This document shows positions 33,614 through 43,880 of a stretch of DNA of 64,000 nucleotides, one piece after another. The position numbers and the translations under genes are program-made. Every line of letters begins with the position of its first letter. Position 1 is the first letter of the stretch. The DNA comes from Escarpia spicata (taxonomy: Eukaryota; Annelida; Polychaeta; Sabellida; Siboglinidae): contig OZ023209.1 in the NCBI GenBank assembly GCA_963995525.1, forward strand, positions 37,184,116-37,248,115, given 5' to 3'. The notes under the pieces are model-generated. The model was not told where the DNA came from. It saw only the letters and a list, made by a program, of their open reading frames with translations, and searched no databases.

Positions 33614-34928
33614 CTACTGTTCTCCGTGGATGTAGAAAGCATGTACACAAATATTGACAATATTTCGGTGACTGAAGCAGTAAGACGCTTTTTTATGATA
33701 CCCGGATTTTTTGACCGCCCAGACGCAGCCATTTTAGAACTACTTAAAATTTCCTTAGAACACAACGACTTTTTATTCGGATCAAACTGGTACCTTCAAA
33801 TTTTTGGCACTGCAATGGGGAAACGATTTTCCCCCAACTATGCCAATATTTTATGGTTCAGTGGGAGAAGCAAGCACTAAGGAAACGCAACAAATTACCG
33901 TTAATCTATTTATTGGACGATATTTTCGGAATCTGGACACATGGGACTGATTAATTCCTAGTTTTCTTGGACATACTAAATAGCCGTCAAAATTGCATAA
34001 AATTAACGTCAGTTACGAGTAAATACTCAATAGACTTCTTGGACACTACGATCTTTAAAGCTTTAATTCGATGGGGCATCTTGACAGCAAGGTTTATTTT
34101 AAACCAACAGATACACATCAACTACTGTACAAAGACTCGTTCCATTCGAAAATACCTTCTCTGGTATCCTCAAGTCACAACTATTACGATTTCACAGGAT
34201 TTGCAACACTAAATCAGACTTTGAGGAAGCCGTGCAAACACTTTGTTTTCATAGCCTGAGGCAAAGGAATTATATATCGCGTTTTTTAAGGCACATTAAA
34301 AGCACTACTCTAGCGGACATTAAAATCAGAACAGGAAAGAACAAGCCGTGAAATATCAGGTGAAAAGGTGTCTAGCCTGTACGGTATTTGTAGATTTCAC
34401 ATTAACATCACAAGGAGGCCACCACAGGGCAAAATCAAAAAATTGCAGTACATCCAGCGTGGTTTACCTAATTACCTGCAACGCCTGCCCCGCAAGACAC
34501 GTGGGTGAGACTGGCAATCAACTCCGAACACGTCTAACTAATCACAGATCGGACATACGACATCACAACGACACACAAGTGGCCAAGCATTTTAACGGAG
34601 CCGGTCACCCAATATCCGCTTTGCGTATTACAATCTTGGAATCAGGGTCATTTTCTGACGTGCCTCACTGAAAACCATTTACAGACGAAATTGTGAATCA
34701 AAATGGATTGCAAGACTTAAAACTACGCAGCCAGTGGGACTGAATGTTAGAGAGGACTCTTTTGTGATTCGCTTCTCCCACCAGGGACGAACAATTGCTA
34801 AACTAGCTAAAGCCACCTATAAACTGCTACAAACCGCGTATCCAGAAATATACACGCCGATATTTATAACAGCATTCTCAAAGAAGAAGAATCTAAAAGA
34901 TATGCTGGTGGCTACCAAATTACAATGA
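33614..34928 (+). pseudogene. Penelope-like element: RT and GIY-YIG endonuclease, rearranged
   Basis: Penelope-like elements encode a telomerase-related RT fused to a GIY-YIG nuclease. Visible in order: LFSVDVESMYTNI (RT motif A), LKISLEHNDFLFGSNWYLQI, FGTAMGKRFSPNYANIL (motif B), IYLLDDIFGIW (motif C, L-D-D), YSIDFLDTTIF and SKVYFKPTDTH. Next, in another frame, come FEEAVQTL and SRFLRHIKSTTL. The GIY-YIG module then follows at 34440-34671 (VVYLITCNACPARHVGETG, LRTRLTNHRSDI, VAKHFNGAGH), closing with KWIARLKTTQPVGLNVRED. After it comes SFVIRFSHQGRTIAKLAK to KKKNLKDMLVATKL, which in usual elements precedes the GIY-YIG module. The 5' part is truncated at motif A, with at least five frame changes or stops. 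Confidence 0.85.
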
Positions 34929-35209
34929 ACAATGGACTTCTACAGAACAATGACCTTAGCGCTTAGGACACTGTGAAACGTCGTAGTGTTAGTGCAATTG
35001 TGTAGTTGTTAGGGGGATTAGGCTGCATGTGGGGTTGTCGGGTTGCAGCAGTGCAGGCTCGTACGGCTTCACATGTTTCCGTCTCCTGTACAACTATGAT
35101 AGGATAGATATATTCCATGCACAATTTAATGGCTTATTTTGTTTTTACAGGTTTACCTTCCGAAATAATTACTGAATACCCATGTATTAATTATTAATAA
35201 CAGAACACG
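34929..35209. other. Spacer, nothing recognised
   Basis: Short noncoding stretch between the Penelope-like and CR1-like remnants. It may be the 3' UTR of the former. Confidence 0.4.
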
Positions 35210-36890
35210 TGTTGTGGAGGTGTGGGGTGGTCAGCAGTAGCGGCTCTGTGGACGGCACCACAACTTCGCAATCCCGTGTTTACTTTAATTTCAGCGTATT
35301 CCTTCGTACGGCCACCGTATGTTTTTTAAATAGAGCATCGTCCCCCTCTGATTCAAAAGAACACAATCGGGTCGTAAATACTCTTTCCAGAGAATTAACT
35401 CTAGGTGGCAAGTGGTCAACGAAGCCCTTTGGCTTCGAGAGTCCAACCCTTTTATTTATGTGTATCCCGCCCTTCTGAGGTAAGTGTCGATTTTATTTTA
35501 AAACATATTCACGCTACTAGCACCCATACAATCAGCTGATAATCTGTTCTATTCATTTACAGTCCTTTGTGAAAATTAGAACTTTCTTATATCTAATCTA
35601 CACTGCTCCTTTGCTAATGTAACTTCATGTACTCTAGTCCTTCTATCTTTCTTAACTGATAAAAAAATATTTCTATCAATATTGTCATAACCATTCATTA
35701 TTTTAAACACTTCTATCTATCTTTCTAGTATATCTATGTCCTTCCTGCGATACGGCTTCTTCGTTTGTATACAACATTCTAATATTCTCACAATTGCTTT
35801 GTACAGCGGTATTATTAGTTCTTTTTCCTTTTACACTGTATTTCGCGTAATTAATCCAAGGATTTGATTTCCCTTTGAATCTACAATTCCGCACTGCTCT
35901 GAAACCTTCATATCAGCACTAATGGTTAACCCTAAGTCTTTTTCTTTTACAGTAGTACTTAGTACACTACCCCCCATTGTATATTCTACCTCTTCGTTCC
36001 CATGTCCTGCGTGGAGGCATTTACATTTCCCAAAATTGAACAGCATTTGCCACTTTTCGCACCATTTGATCAACTTGTCAAGATCATCTTCCAAATCGTT
36101 GATATATATATTAAGAATAATATAGGTCCTAGTACTGATCCCTGTGGTACCCCACTCATTACCGATTTCCAGTTTGAAGCCTCCCCATCAACTACTACAC
36201 GTTGTCTTCTGTCAATCAGCCATTTTTCTATCCAGTTTAATATACCATTTCCTATGCCATGGGCCTTTAGTTTAAGCAGTAATCTTTGATGTGGTACTTT
36301 ATCGAAAGCTTTTTCAAAAATCTAAGTAGACGATATCTATTGGTGATCCCTCATCTACCCACTTAGTGATGTCTTCCAAAAAACATAACATATTTGTTAA
36401 GCATGACCTCGCTTTAAAAACCCATGTTGAGATGGGTTTATCAAATTATGTTTAACAAGAAAATCCACCATGTGATCTTTAATTAGCCTTTCTAATAATT
36501 TGCAAATCACTGATGTTAAACTCACTGGTCTATAGTTCTCTGACTTGTTTCTCGAACCTTTGTTAAATAACGGTATAATGTTTGCCTCTTTCCATTCTAA
36601 AGGAACCACTCCCTCTTCTAATGACAAATTGAAAACTGTAGCAAGCGGTACGCTAATTTGTTCTACAATTTCTAATAGTAGTTTGGGCGGAGTCTCATCC
36701 ACTCCAGGTGATTTATTATCCTTCATAGCCCTTATTTTCTTAGCTACCATTTCCGGGGTTACAATTAATTGTCCTAAATAGTCTGAATCTATCCCCTTGA
36801 ACTTAGCCTCTGGTACTGGCAGTGAACTAATATCTTCCCTGGTAAACACTGAACTAAAATACTCATTCAGGTCTTCTGCCATGTGTATAA
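35210..36890 (-). pseudogene. CR1-like LINE pol fragment
   Basis: Frame 36882-36397 gives the RT fingers and palm start: LNEYFSSVFTRED, KIRAMKDNKSPGVDETPPKL, FNLSLEEGVVPLEWKEANII, PLFNKGSRNKSENYRPVSLT, LINPSQHGFLKRG. Next, broken, come SPIDIVYLDF (motif A) and EIGNEWGTTGI-like sequence. The YADD segment is missing: ILNIYINDL joins directly to EDDLDKLIKWCEKWQMLFN. After this come KCKCLHAGHG, KEKDLGLTISADMKVSEQC and, to about 35210, LDIRKF, SQRTVNEWNRLSADCMGASS. The 5' half (endonuclease) is absent. The + strand frame 35209-35478 is a shadow of this. Confidence 0.82.
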
Positions 36891-37340
36891 TTAATTATGT
36901 ATGTTTAAAAAACAAAACAAAACATGTATTCATCTATGTTATTTAACAGGACAGATGAGGGTAACTCCCGGTTACTATCCTCAGCCTTGTCCAATTGGTC
37001 ATTGTTTAATGTTCAGTGGCATGGGAATGTAACGGCTGAATGCATCCCTGTGCCATGACTGGATAATCACGCATTCTCGTCTCCGTTGTAGACCGATAGT
37101 CGTTATTTAGATGTACCATTAATCATACATGTTTTTCTTTTTTAGATTTAATTTACAAAAATTGTTTTACAGAGAAGACCATCTACCCGAAAGGACTAAA
37201 CTGATTTTATCAGATGTCTGGGTTTAGGGTTCACATTCGCCACCTATACTCCGTTGCCATTGCATTAGGGTCTTCGTTCACGTTCCAAATCCTTAACAGA
37301 GGATACTTGTGCCCAGTACACCCATGTTTCTCAAATACTT
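36891..37340. other. Spacer without gene
   Basis: Noncoding. It contains an inverted-looking phrase GGTAACTCCCGGTTACTATCC near 36960, of the CTC(C)CGGTTAC kind seen in foldback repeats. No ORF with recognisable content. Confidence 0.4.
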
Positions 37341-37342
37341 AC

Positions 37343-37389
<47 letters not shown>

Positions 37390-37462
37390 CGTACATGCGT
37401 ACATGCATACGTATATACACACTAAACACATACATACATACATATGTAAATATGTATATATG
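37341..37462 (+). repeat. TACA-rich mosaic, left flank of the RTE-like LINE
   Basis: An (ATAC)n run is followed by CATATATACGTACATGCGTA, then TATACACACTAAACACATAC, and closes with ACATATGTAAATATGTATAT. The same ordered phrases occur at about 42727-42803. Confidence 0.85.
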
Positions 37463-37851
37463 GTGTAGGGTAAGGAGGGTAAGGGATAGTACCTCACGGT
37501 GAATGACAGCCACGTCCCACACAGGACGGTCAGGATCCTATTTGGTTCCCCCTCCTTGTCTAGCTCACATATGGCTCCTAGTGTCTGCATGTGTACGGCA
37601 GCGCCACAACCCGGGCAACGGCTTTGGCTGGCCGGCCAAACTATGTGAGTGCCTTTCGGAAGAGTTGTCCCCCTGTTAGTAAACACATCTGTCAGCGGAG
37701 TAGGCGGATGAATCCCCAGAGGTAAACGACTACGAAGGCGGGAGATGGAAAGGCCAAGGGCGCATCAGGGATTTAGAATGATAAGCGGCCAGAACCGTCC
37801 AGAAAGCAATGGCACACTGGAAGGTACACTGCCGAAAACCCAGATGAAATC

Positions 37852-38784
37852 ATGATTGCAAGGAGAATCGATATGGGACTCGGTGGTGAGTCCCCTAAGC
37901 CAGAAGAGTCCCTAACGGCTATTGGGGAAGAGCCAGAAGCAACCGGGAGTACTACTCAACCTGATGAAGGCAAGTTGCTCGACTATGCGGAGAAGGGAAA
38001 GAAGTTCGGTGGATGGCTAAAAAACAAAACGAGAATAGCAACTTGGAATGTCCGCAGCATGGCGGCTGGAAAAATAGACAATGCTATAGAAGAAGCAAAA
38101 CAAAACAATACAAGTGACCTAGGAATTGCAGAACACAGATGGGCGGGACAAGGTCATTTTACACCACACGCAGGAGGAAAATTCATATACTCCGGACAAG
38201 CAAAGGCAGGACAAGGAGGCGTAGCAATATATCTGAGTAAACAAATAGCAAATACAGTACTTGGATACAAACCAGTAAATGACAGAATTCTGAGCATAAG
38301 GTTAAAAGGAAAAGTGAAGAATATCAAAATAATACAAGTCTATGCGCCGACATCAACAGCAGAAGTGGAAGAAATATAAGCTTTTTATACTAATTTGCAA
38401 GGTGAAATAGACGAATCCAAGAAATCGAACATCACCATTGTCATGGGTGATTTTAACGCCAAAGTAGGACAAAGACAAGACGAGATAGAACGAGGAACAA
38501 TCGGGAAATTTAGATTAGGAGAGAGAAACGAAAGGGGAGAACGACTTGTTGAGTTCGCCATTACTAATAACCTCACAATCGTAAATAGCAATTTCTCAAA
38601 TCACCCTAGAAGAATCTACACGTGGACATCGCCAGATGGAAAGACTAGACATCAGGTAGACTACATCATGATACAAAAGAGATGGATATCAGCAATAAGA
38701 GGTGCAAGAACACTACCAGGAGCAGACTGTGGATCTGATCATGAACTACTGATGAAACTTAAGTTGAAAGTGAAAAAGGAGTGA
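37852..38784 (+). pseudogene. LINE endonuclease domain (CFDP2-like)
   Basis: After an acidic leader the domain reads KTRIATWNVRSMAAGKI, DLGIAEHRWAGQG (catalytic Glu), SGQAKAGQGGVAIYLSK, KIIQVYAPTSTA, TIVMGDFNAKVG, RRIYTWTSPDGKTRHQVDYI and CGSDHELLM (Ser-Asp-His). All key endonuclease residues are present. The frame is the same on both sides of a single TAA at 38377-38379. A stop at 38782-38784 coincides with a shift into the next frame. The type is that of the 'craniofacial development protein 2-like' endonucleases, which are RTE-type LINE proteins. Confidence 0.9.
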
Positions 38785-41160
38785 CAACAACACAGAGATA
38801 TGATGTAGAAAATCTGACAGACGAGTACACAGTATCTGTGAAGAATCGATTTACATCTTTACTGACAATGACAGAAGAGAAAGAACCAGAAGAAATTGCA
38901 AATGATATCAAGACAATTTTTCGAGAAGAAGCGAACAAACACCTACGGAAGAAAGAAAGAGAGAGGAAACACCAACCCTGGATCAGTATAGAGACCTTAA
39001 AGAAAATAGCAGAAAGGAAAGAGCTTAAGAAAAGCAAAAACGAGGAATCGATCAGATTAAGGTATAATGAGATGAACAAATTAATCAAAAAGCTCTGCAA
39101 ATGGGACAAAAAAAAGTATATAGAAGCCAAGTGTATGAAAATAGAGGACTGTATGGCAGAGAACCGAAAACAAGAAATGTTTAAAGAAATTAAGAACATG
39201 ACAAATCCAGCCCAGACTCGGTGTCATCAAGGAAAAAAAGGGAAAACTCTGACTGATGCAGAAGACATAGCCAAAAGATGGAAAGAATATTGTTAAAAAT
39301 ATGTACGCACGAGATGGAGACAACAACGACCCCCCTGATATGGGAAACGAAGAAAGACCAAGACGAGGACGATCTTGAACCATTAAGAGATGAGGTGAAA
39401 TGGGCCATTAATAGTCTAAAAGATGGGAAAAGCCCTGGGTGCGACAACATATAGGCAGAAATGATAAAAGCAGCGGAAGAAAAAGGAATAGACATATACC
39501 ATGCATTGTGTAAGAAAATATGGAAGAGTGGAAAATGGCCAGACGACTGGAAGAAATCAATATACATCCCATTACCAAAGAAAGGAGACCTACAGCTATG
39601 CTCCAACTACAGAACCATATCACTCATTAGCCATGCAAACAAAGCATTGCTGAAAATCACAATGAAAAGAATGCAAGACAAAATTAAAATGGAAGTGAGC
39701 AGACCACATATTCAATCTGAGAATGTTGATTCAGAAATTCAGAGTAAGTAAGTAAGTAAATCATTTTTTTCCAACATTTAACATTACACGTCACAATTAA
39801 ACAAATACAATGTTGAATGTGGAAAGGGGGTGAACAGAAGTACAATACTTATCAGTGGTTCACCCCCAACCATTTTAGGTGCTTGCGATGTAAATACAAT
39901 ATGTTTTTTATAGAGAAAAGATTTACCAATCAAACAAATTATTGCCTACAACATAATAAGTTTATATTAATTTTGGTTTTTGACATTTTTGATAATCTTA
40001 TGGGTCTTCATTTCGCCACATAGTACCACGATTACAATAGAGCTGTATATTAGCGATATAAATAATGATCTAAGAATATGCTTCATCGACTATTCCAAAG
40101 CTGTCGACTGTGTGAATAATCAGATGATGTGGAAAACGCTCAGCGACGTGAACTTCCACCCAAAGATAATCGCCCCCTTGAAATAATTTTATAGCAACCA
40201 ACAAGCAGTAGTCAGGCTTGAAAACACAACTACAGAAACTTTTACAGTGGGAAAAGGAGTAAGTAAAAGGGTGTGATCTCCATACCTATTCAATCTCTAC
40301 ACAGAAGACATAATGAGAGATGTAGAATTAGATGACAGAAGTACAAGATACGATGAAGTGAATATTCACGGATATAGAATCAGAGACCTAAGATACGCAG
40401 ACGATACCGCACTCCTGTCCACTACAACAATCGGCCTAACAAACCTAATCATGTCTGTAAAAGAACACAGTGAGAAAAAGGGCTTGTTACTTAATGTGAA
40501 GAAAACAAAGATCATGGACACCGACAAATGCATTGAAAAAACTGAAACTGCAATCAACGGGTAGCAAGTTGACAATGTGAACCACTACGAATACCTTGGA
40601 GCAAGACTACAAGGAGACGGCAAGACATCATCATAGATCATAAGAAGAATAGCCATAGCAACGCAGAAACTAAATAATCTGAAAAATGTATGGAAAGGAC
40701 AAAACATACAAACAAAGATAAGAATTTAAAAAACTTGCGTTTTCCTAACAGTTCTATATGGGAGCGAAACGTGGACACTGAACAAAGAAGACATGAGAAG
40801 AATACAAGCGTTTGAGATGAAATGTTACAGAAAAGTCCTAAGAGTGCCATGGATAACAAAAAAAACAAATGCAGAGATCCTTACAAAATTAGACATAAAG
40901 AACTGCCAACTAGTGAATAGAATAAAAGGACTAAAACTGAGTTATTTTGGCCACATAAAATACATAATTCCTTAGACAAAACAGTCCTAGAAGGCAAAGT
41001 GGAGGGAAAGAGAGGAAGGGGAAGACCAAGGAGAAGATGGGAGCAGGACATCAGCGACTGGTTGGAAGACGACATCGTGAGAGCAGGGAGACGAACGGCA
41101 GACAGAGCAGCGTATCGTGGGATTATCCGGGCAGCTATGTTTCTAAGAGATATGCTGAAC
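38785..41160 (+). pseudogene. LINE reverse transcriptase and C-terminal domain
   Basis: Pieces in order: a Lys/Glu-rich linker (to 39296), LRDEVKWAINSLKDGKSPGC, then AEMIKAAEEKGIDIYH and PDDWKKSIYIPLPKKGDL. The nested insertion follows. Then come LRICFIDYSKAVDCV (motif A), FTVGKGVSKRV and SPYLFNLYTEDI (motif B), RIRDLRYADDTALLS (motif C, YADD intact) and NVKKTKIM. The C-terminal part has VLYGSETWTLNKEDMRRIQAFEMKCYRKVLRV, then LDKTVLEGKV with the basic GKRGRGRPRRRWEQDISDWL and RTADRAAYRGIIRAA. At least seven stops or frame changes are present. (The long stretch at 40750-40840 is abbreviated here.). Confidence 0.88.
39748..40030 (-). mobile_element. Small retrotransposon insertion inside the LINE RT
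   Basis: The RT reading is lost after EVSRPHIQSEN and resumes with LRICFIDYSKA. The intervening 280 bp begin with AGTAAGTAAGTAAGTAAATC followed by a T run. In reverse this is a (TTAC)n 3' tail, so the insertion runs right to left. It contains GGTTCACCCCCAACC and GGGGGTGAAC inverted phrases (39824-39873). No ORF of its own. Confidence 0.6.
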
Positions 41161-41310
41161 TGAAGAAGAAGAAGAAGATATATACGTACATATATACACG
41201 TACATACATACGTACGTTCGTACGTAAATACATACATACATAGATACATACATACATAGATACATATATACATACATACATACAAAGATACATACATACA
41301 TACATATATA

Positions 41311-41715
41311 GATGTCCTGCATGTTATAAATCTTCACGAAAGCTTGTCTGATATCAAGCTACACACATAACCGGATTAACCACAAAGGGGACAGTATGTT
41401 TCCCTTTCGTCTCAGCCGCGTAAGTTACATGAAAATGCCACTGAAGTTACGCGTGTGAAAACTCATTCCCATTTCATGTTTTGCCTTGTCTAATGTAGTA
41501 GTACATTCAGTATTCACGGGAACAACATGTCCCATGTCAAAGTGCTCGAAAATAATTCACACATCACACTAAAACGATATTTTCAAGTGCACTCTTTCGG
41601 GTGGTAATGCCAGACGGATCCTTAATGTGATCTTACCCCAAATAGATGTCCTGCATGTTAGAAATCTTCACGAAAGCTTTTTTGATATCAAGCTACACAC
41701 ATAACTAGATTAACC
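41311..41715 (+). repeat. About 335-bp satellite, forward copies (1.2 units)
   Basis: GATGTCCTGCATGTTA at 41311 and again at 41645 sets the period at 334. Other landmarks in the unit are AAGCTACACACATAACTAGA, TTAACCACA, CATTTCATGTTTT, GTCCCATGTCAAAGTGCTCG, TTCACACATCACAC and GTGCACTCTTTCGGGTGG. It breaks off at TAGATTAACC, where the TACA mosaic begins. Confidence 0.9.
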
Positions 41716-42185
41716 AAAAAATACATACATACACGCTTACGTGCACACATGCACACATGCAAACATGCACACATACACACATACAGACTTACAGACATAC
41801 ACACTTCCACACATACAGGCACACACGCACATACGCACACACAAATACATACATACTTACATGCATACATATATACACACACACACATACACACACACAT
41901 ACACACACACATACACACACACATACATACATACATACATACATAAATATGTACGTACTTACGTACATACATGCATAGAGACATACATAAATATACTCAT
42001 ACGCATATTCACACATACATACATACATACATACTTACTTATTTGCTTGCTTACTTACTTACTTACATACATACATATATACATACATACATATATACGT
42101 ACATACACGTACATGCATACGTACGTACGTAAATACATACATACAAACATACATATATACATAGATACATATATACATACAGGGA

Positions 42186-42530
42186 AAGTTTTGAAATTGT
42201 TTTTAGCCTTGGACCCGTTCACATAAATAAAGGTACTTTTTGGTACATTTCGGGGTCTACTGTAAGGGGGGTTCCACCCCATAATGTTGCTGTCATTGGT
42301 AATTCCGTACTCAGAGAACACCAGGGAAGCTCTTGAAACTATTATTAGCCTTGACACTGTTCACATAAAAACTTTTTTTGCTTATTTCAGGGGGTGATTT
42401 AGGGGACATTCCACCACCCAAGGCAGCAACTATTTTTTGTGATGGCGGGGGATGGTTCCTCCAACACATGGGGTCAAACACTTTGGCTCTTTTTACATAA
42501 ACAACAATGCTGGGCTCCCGGTCTAACACA
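42186..42530 (+). repeat. Two-copy unit of about 143 bp between microsatellite blocks
   Basis: GTTTTGAAATTGTTTTTAGCCTTGGACCCGTTCACATAAA at about 42187 is repeated with changes at about 42330 (CTCTTGAAACTATTATTAGC). Both are followed by (T/A)GGGGGTT or AGGGGACA and TTCCACC(C/A)C. A partial third copy (CACTTTGGCTCTTTTTACATAAA) ends near 42505. No ORF. (Longer phrases are only partly quoted elsewhere.). Confidence 0.65.
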
Positions 42531-42891
42531 TACATACATACATGCATGCATGCATGCATCCATGCATACATACATACATACATACATACATACATAAATA
42601 TGTACGTACTTACGTACATACATGCATACAGACATACAGACATACATAAATACACACATACACATTCACACATACATACATACATACATACATACATACA
42701 TACTTACTTACTTACTTACATACATGCATACATATATACGTACATGCATACATACATACATATATACACACATAAACACATACATATGTAAATATGTATA
42801 TATGTACATATATATATATATATACGTACATATATACACACGTACATACATACGTACGTACGTAAATACATACATACATACATAGATACAT

Positions 42892-43880
42892 AGTTATGTG
42901 TGTAGCTTGATATCAGTCAAGCTTTTGTGAAGATTTCTAACGTGCAGGATATCTATTTGGTGTAAGACCACATTAAGGATTCGTCCGGCATTACCGCCCG
43001 AAAGAGTGCACTTAAAAATATCGTTTTGGTGTGATGTGTGAATTATTTACGAGCACTTTGACATGGGACATGTTGTTCCCGTGAATACTGAATGTATTAC
43101 TGCATTAGGCAAGATAAAACATGAAATGGAAATGAGTTTTCACACACACGCATAAATCCTGAGGTACTTTAGTGTAACTTACGCGACGGAGTCGAAAGGG
43201 TAACATACATTCCCCTGTGTGGTTAATCTAGTTATGTGTGTAGCTTGACATCAGACTAGCTTTCGTGAAGATTTCTAATATGCAGGACATATATTTGGGG
43301 TAAGACCACATTAAAGATCCGTCGGCCCTTATCCTCCTAAAGAGTGCACTTGAAAATATTGTTCTGGTGTAATGTGTGAATTACTTTCGAGCACTTTGAA
43401 ATGGGACATGTTGTACTCGTGAATATTGAATTTACTACTGCATTAATTAGACAAGAAAAAACATGAAACGGGAGTGAACACGCGTAACTTCCGTGGCATT
43501 TTTTTGAAACTTACGTGACGGAGACGAAAGGGTAACATACATTCCCCTGTGTGGTTAATCTAGTTATGTGTATAGCTTGATATAAAACTAGCATTCATGA
43601 AGATTTCTAAGATGCAGGACATCTATTTAGGGTAAGACCGCATTAAGGATCTGTCCCCCATTACCCCCAAAAGAGTCTACTAGAAAATATTGTTTTGGTG
43701 TGGTGTTAATTATTTTCAAGCACTTTGACATGGGACATGTTGTTCCCGTGAATACTGAATGTACTGCTGTATTGGACAACATAAAACATGAAATGGGAAT
43801 GAGTTTTCACACGCGTAACTTCCGTGGCATTTTCTTGTAACTTACATGACGGAGACAATTGGGTAACAAACGTTCCTTTT
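42892..43880 (-). repeat. About 335-bp satellite, three reverse copies
   Basis: The same landmarks appear in reverse complement. GTGTGTAGCTTGA starts units near 42899, 43238 and 43570, and TGCAGGA(T/C)AT occurs near 42943, 43282 and 43613. The periods are about 338 and 331. It faces the forward copies on both sides. Confidence 0.9.

Larger units (their letters stand above)
37463..41178 (+). mobile_element. RTE/CFDP2-like LINE, near full length, inactivated
   Basis: The element carries a leader of about 390 bp, an APE endonuclease, an RT with an intact YADD, a conserved C-terminal domain, and a 3' end of repeated GAA units (41162-41178). Flanking sequence on both sides belongs to one TACA-rich mosaic, so the boundaries can be set by comparison with the uninterrupted copy near 42.8 kb. 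Many stops and frame changes and one nested insertion (about 39748-40030) make it non-functional. Confidence 0.85.
41179..42891 (+). repeat. TACA/CATA tetranucleotide mosaic with higher-order repeats
   Basis: Outside the satellite copy at 41311-41715 and the unit pair at 42186-42530, the sequence is built from (TACA)n, (CACA)n and (TACT)n runs with embedded rarer phrases that recur in the same order. TAAATATGTACGTACTTACG occurs at about 41944 and 42596. TACGTACGTACGTAAATACA occurs at about 42118 and 42853, and in one-base-different form near 41208. So the array has grown by duplication of whole blocks, not only by slippage. Several overlapping long open frames here (for example 41741-42226) are repeat artefacts. 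Confidence 0.85.

Noticed and set aside
35209..35478. 89-codon + strand frame
   Set aside because: Opposite strand of the CR1-like LINE C-terminus.
38759..39606. Ser/Phe/Leu-rich reverse-strand frames (146, 100 and 138 codons)
   Set aside because: Antisense shadows of the Lys/Glu-rich LINE linker on the + strand.
41688..42885. Many overlapping His/Tyr/Thr-rich or Cys/Val-rich frames
   Set aside because: Products of TACA/CATA tetranucleotide repeats that stay open in several frames on both strands.
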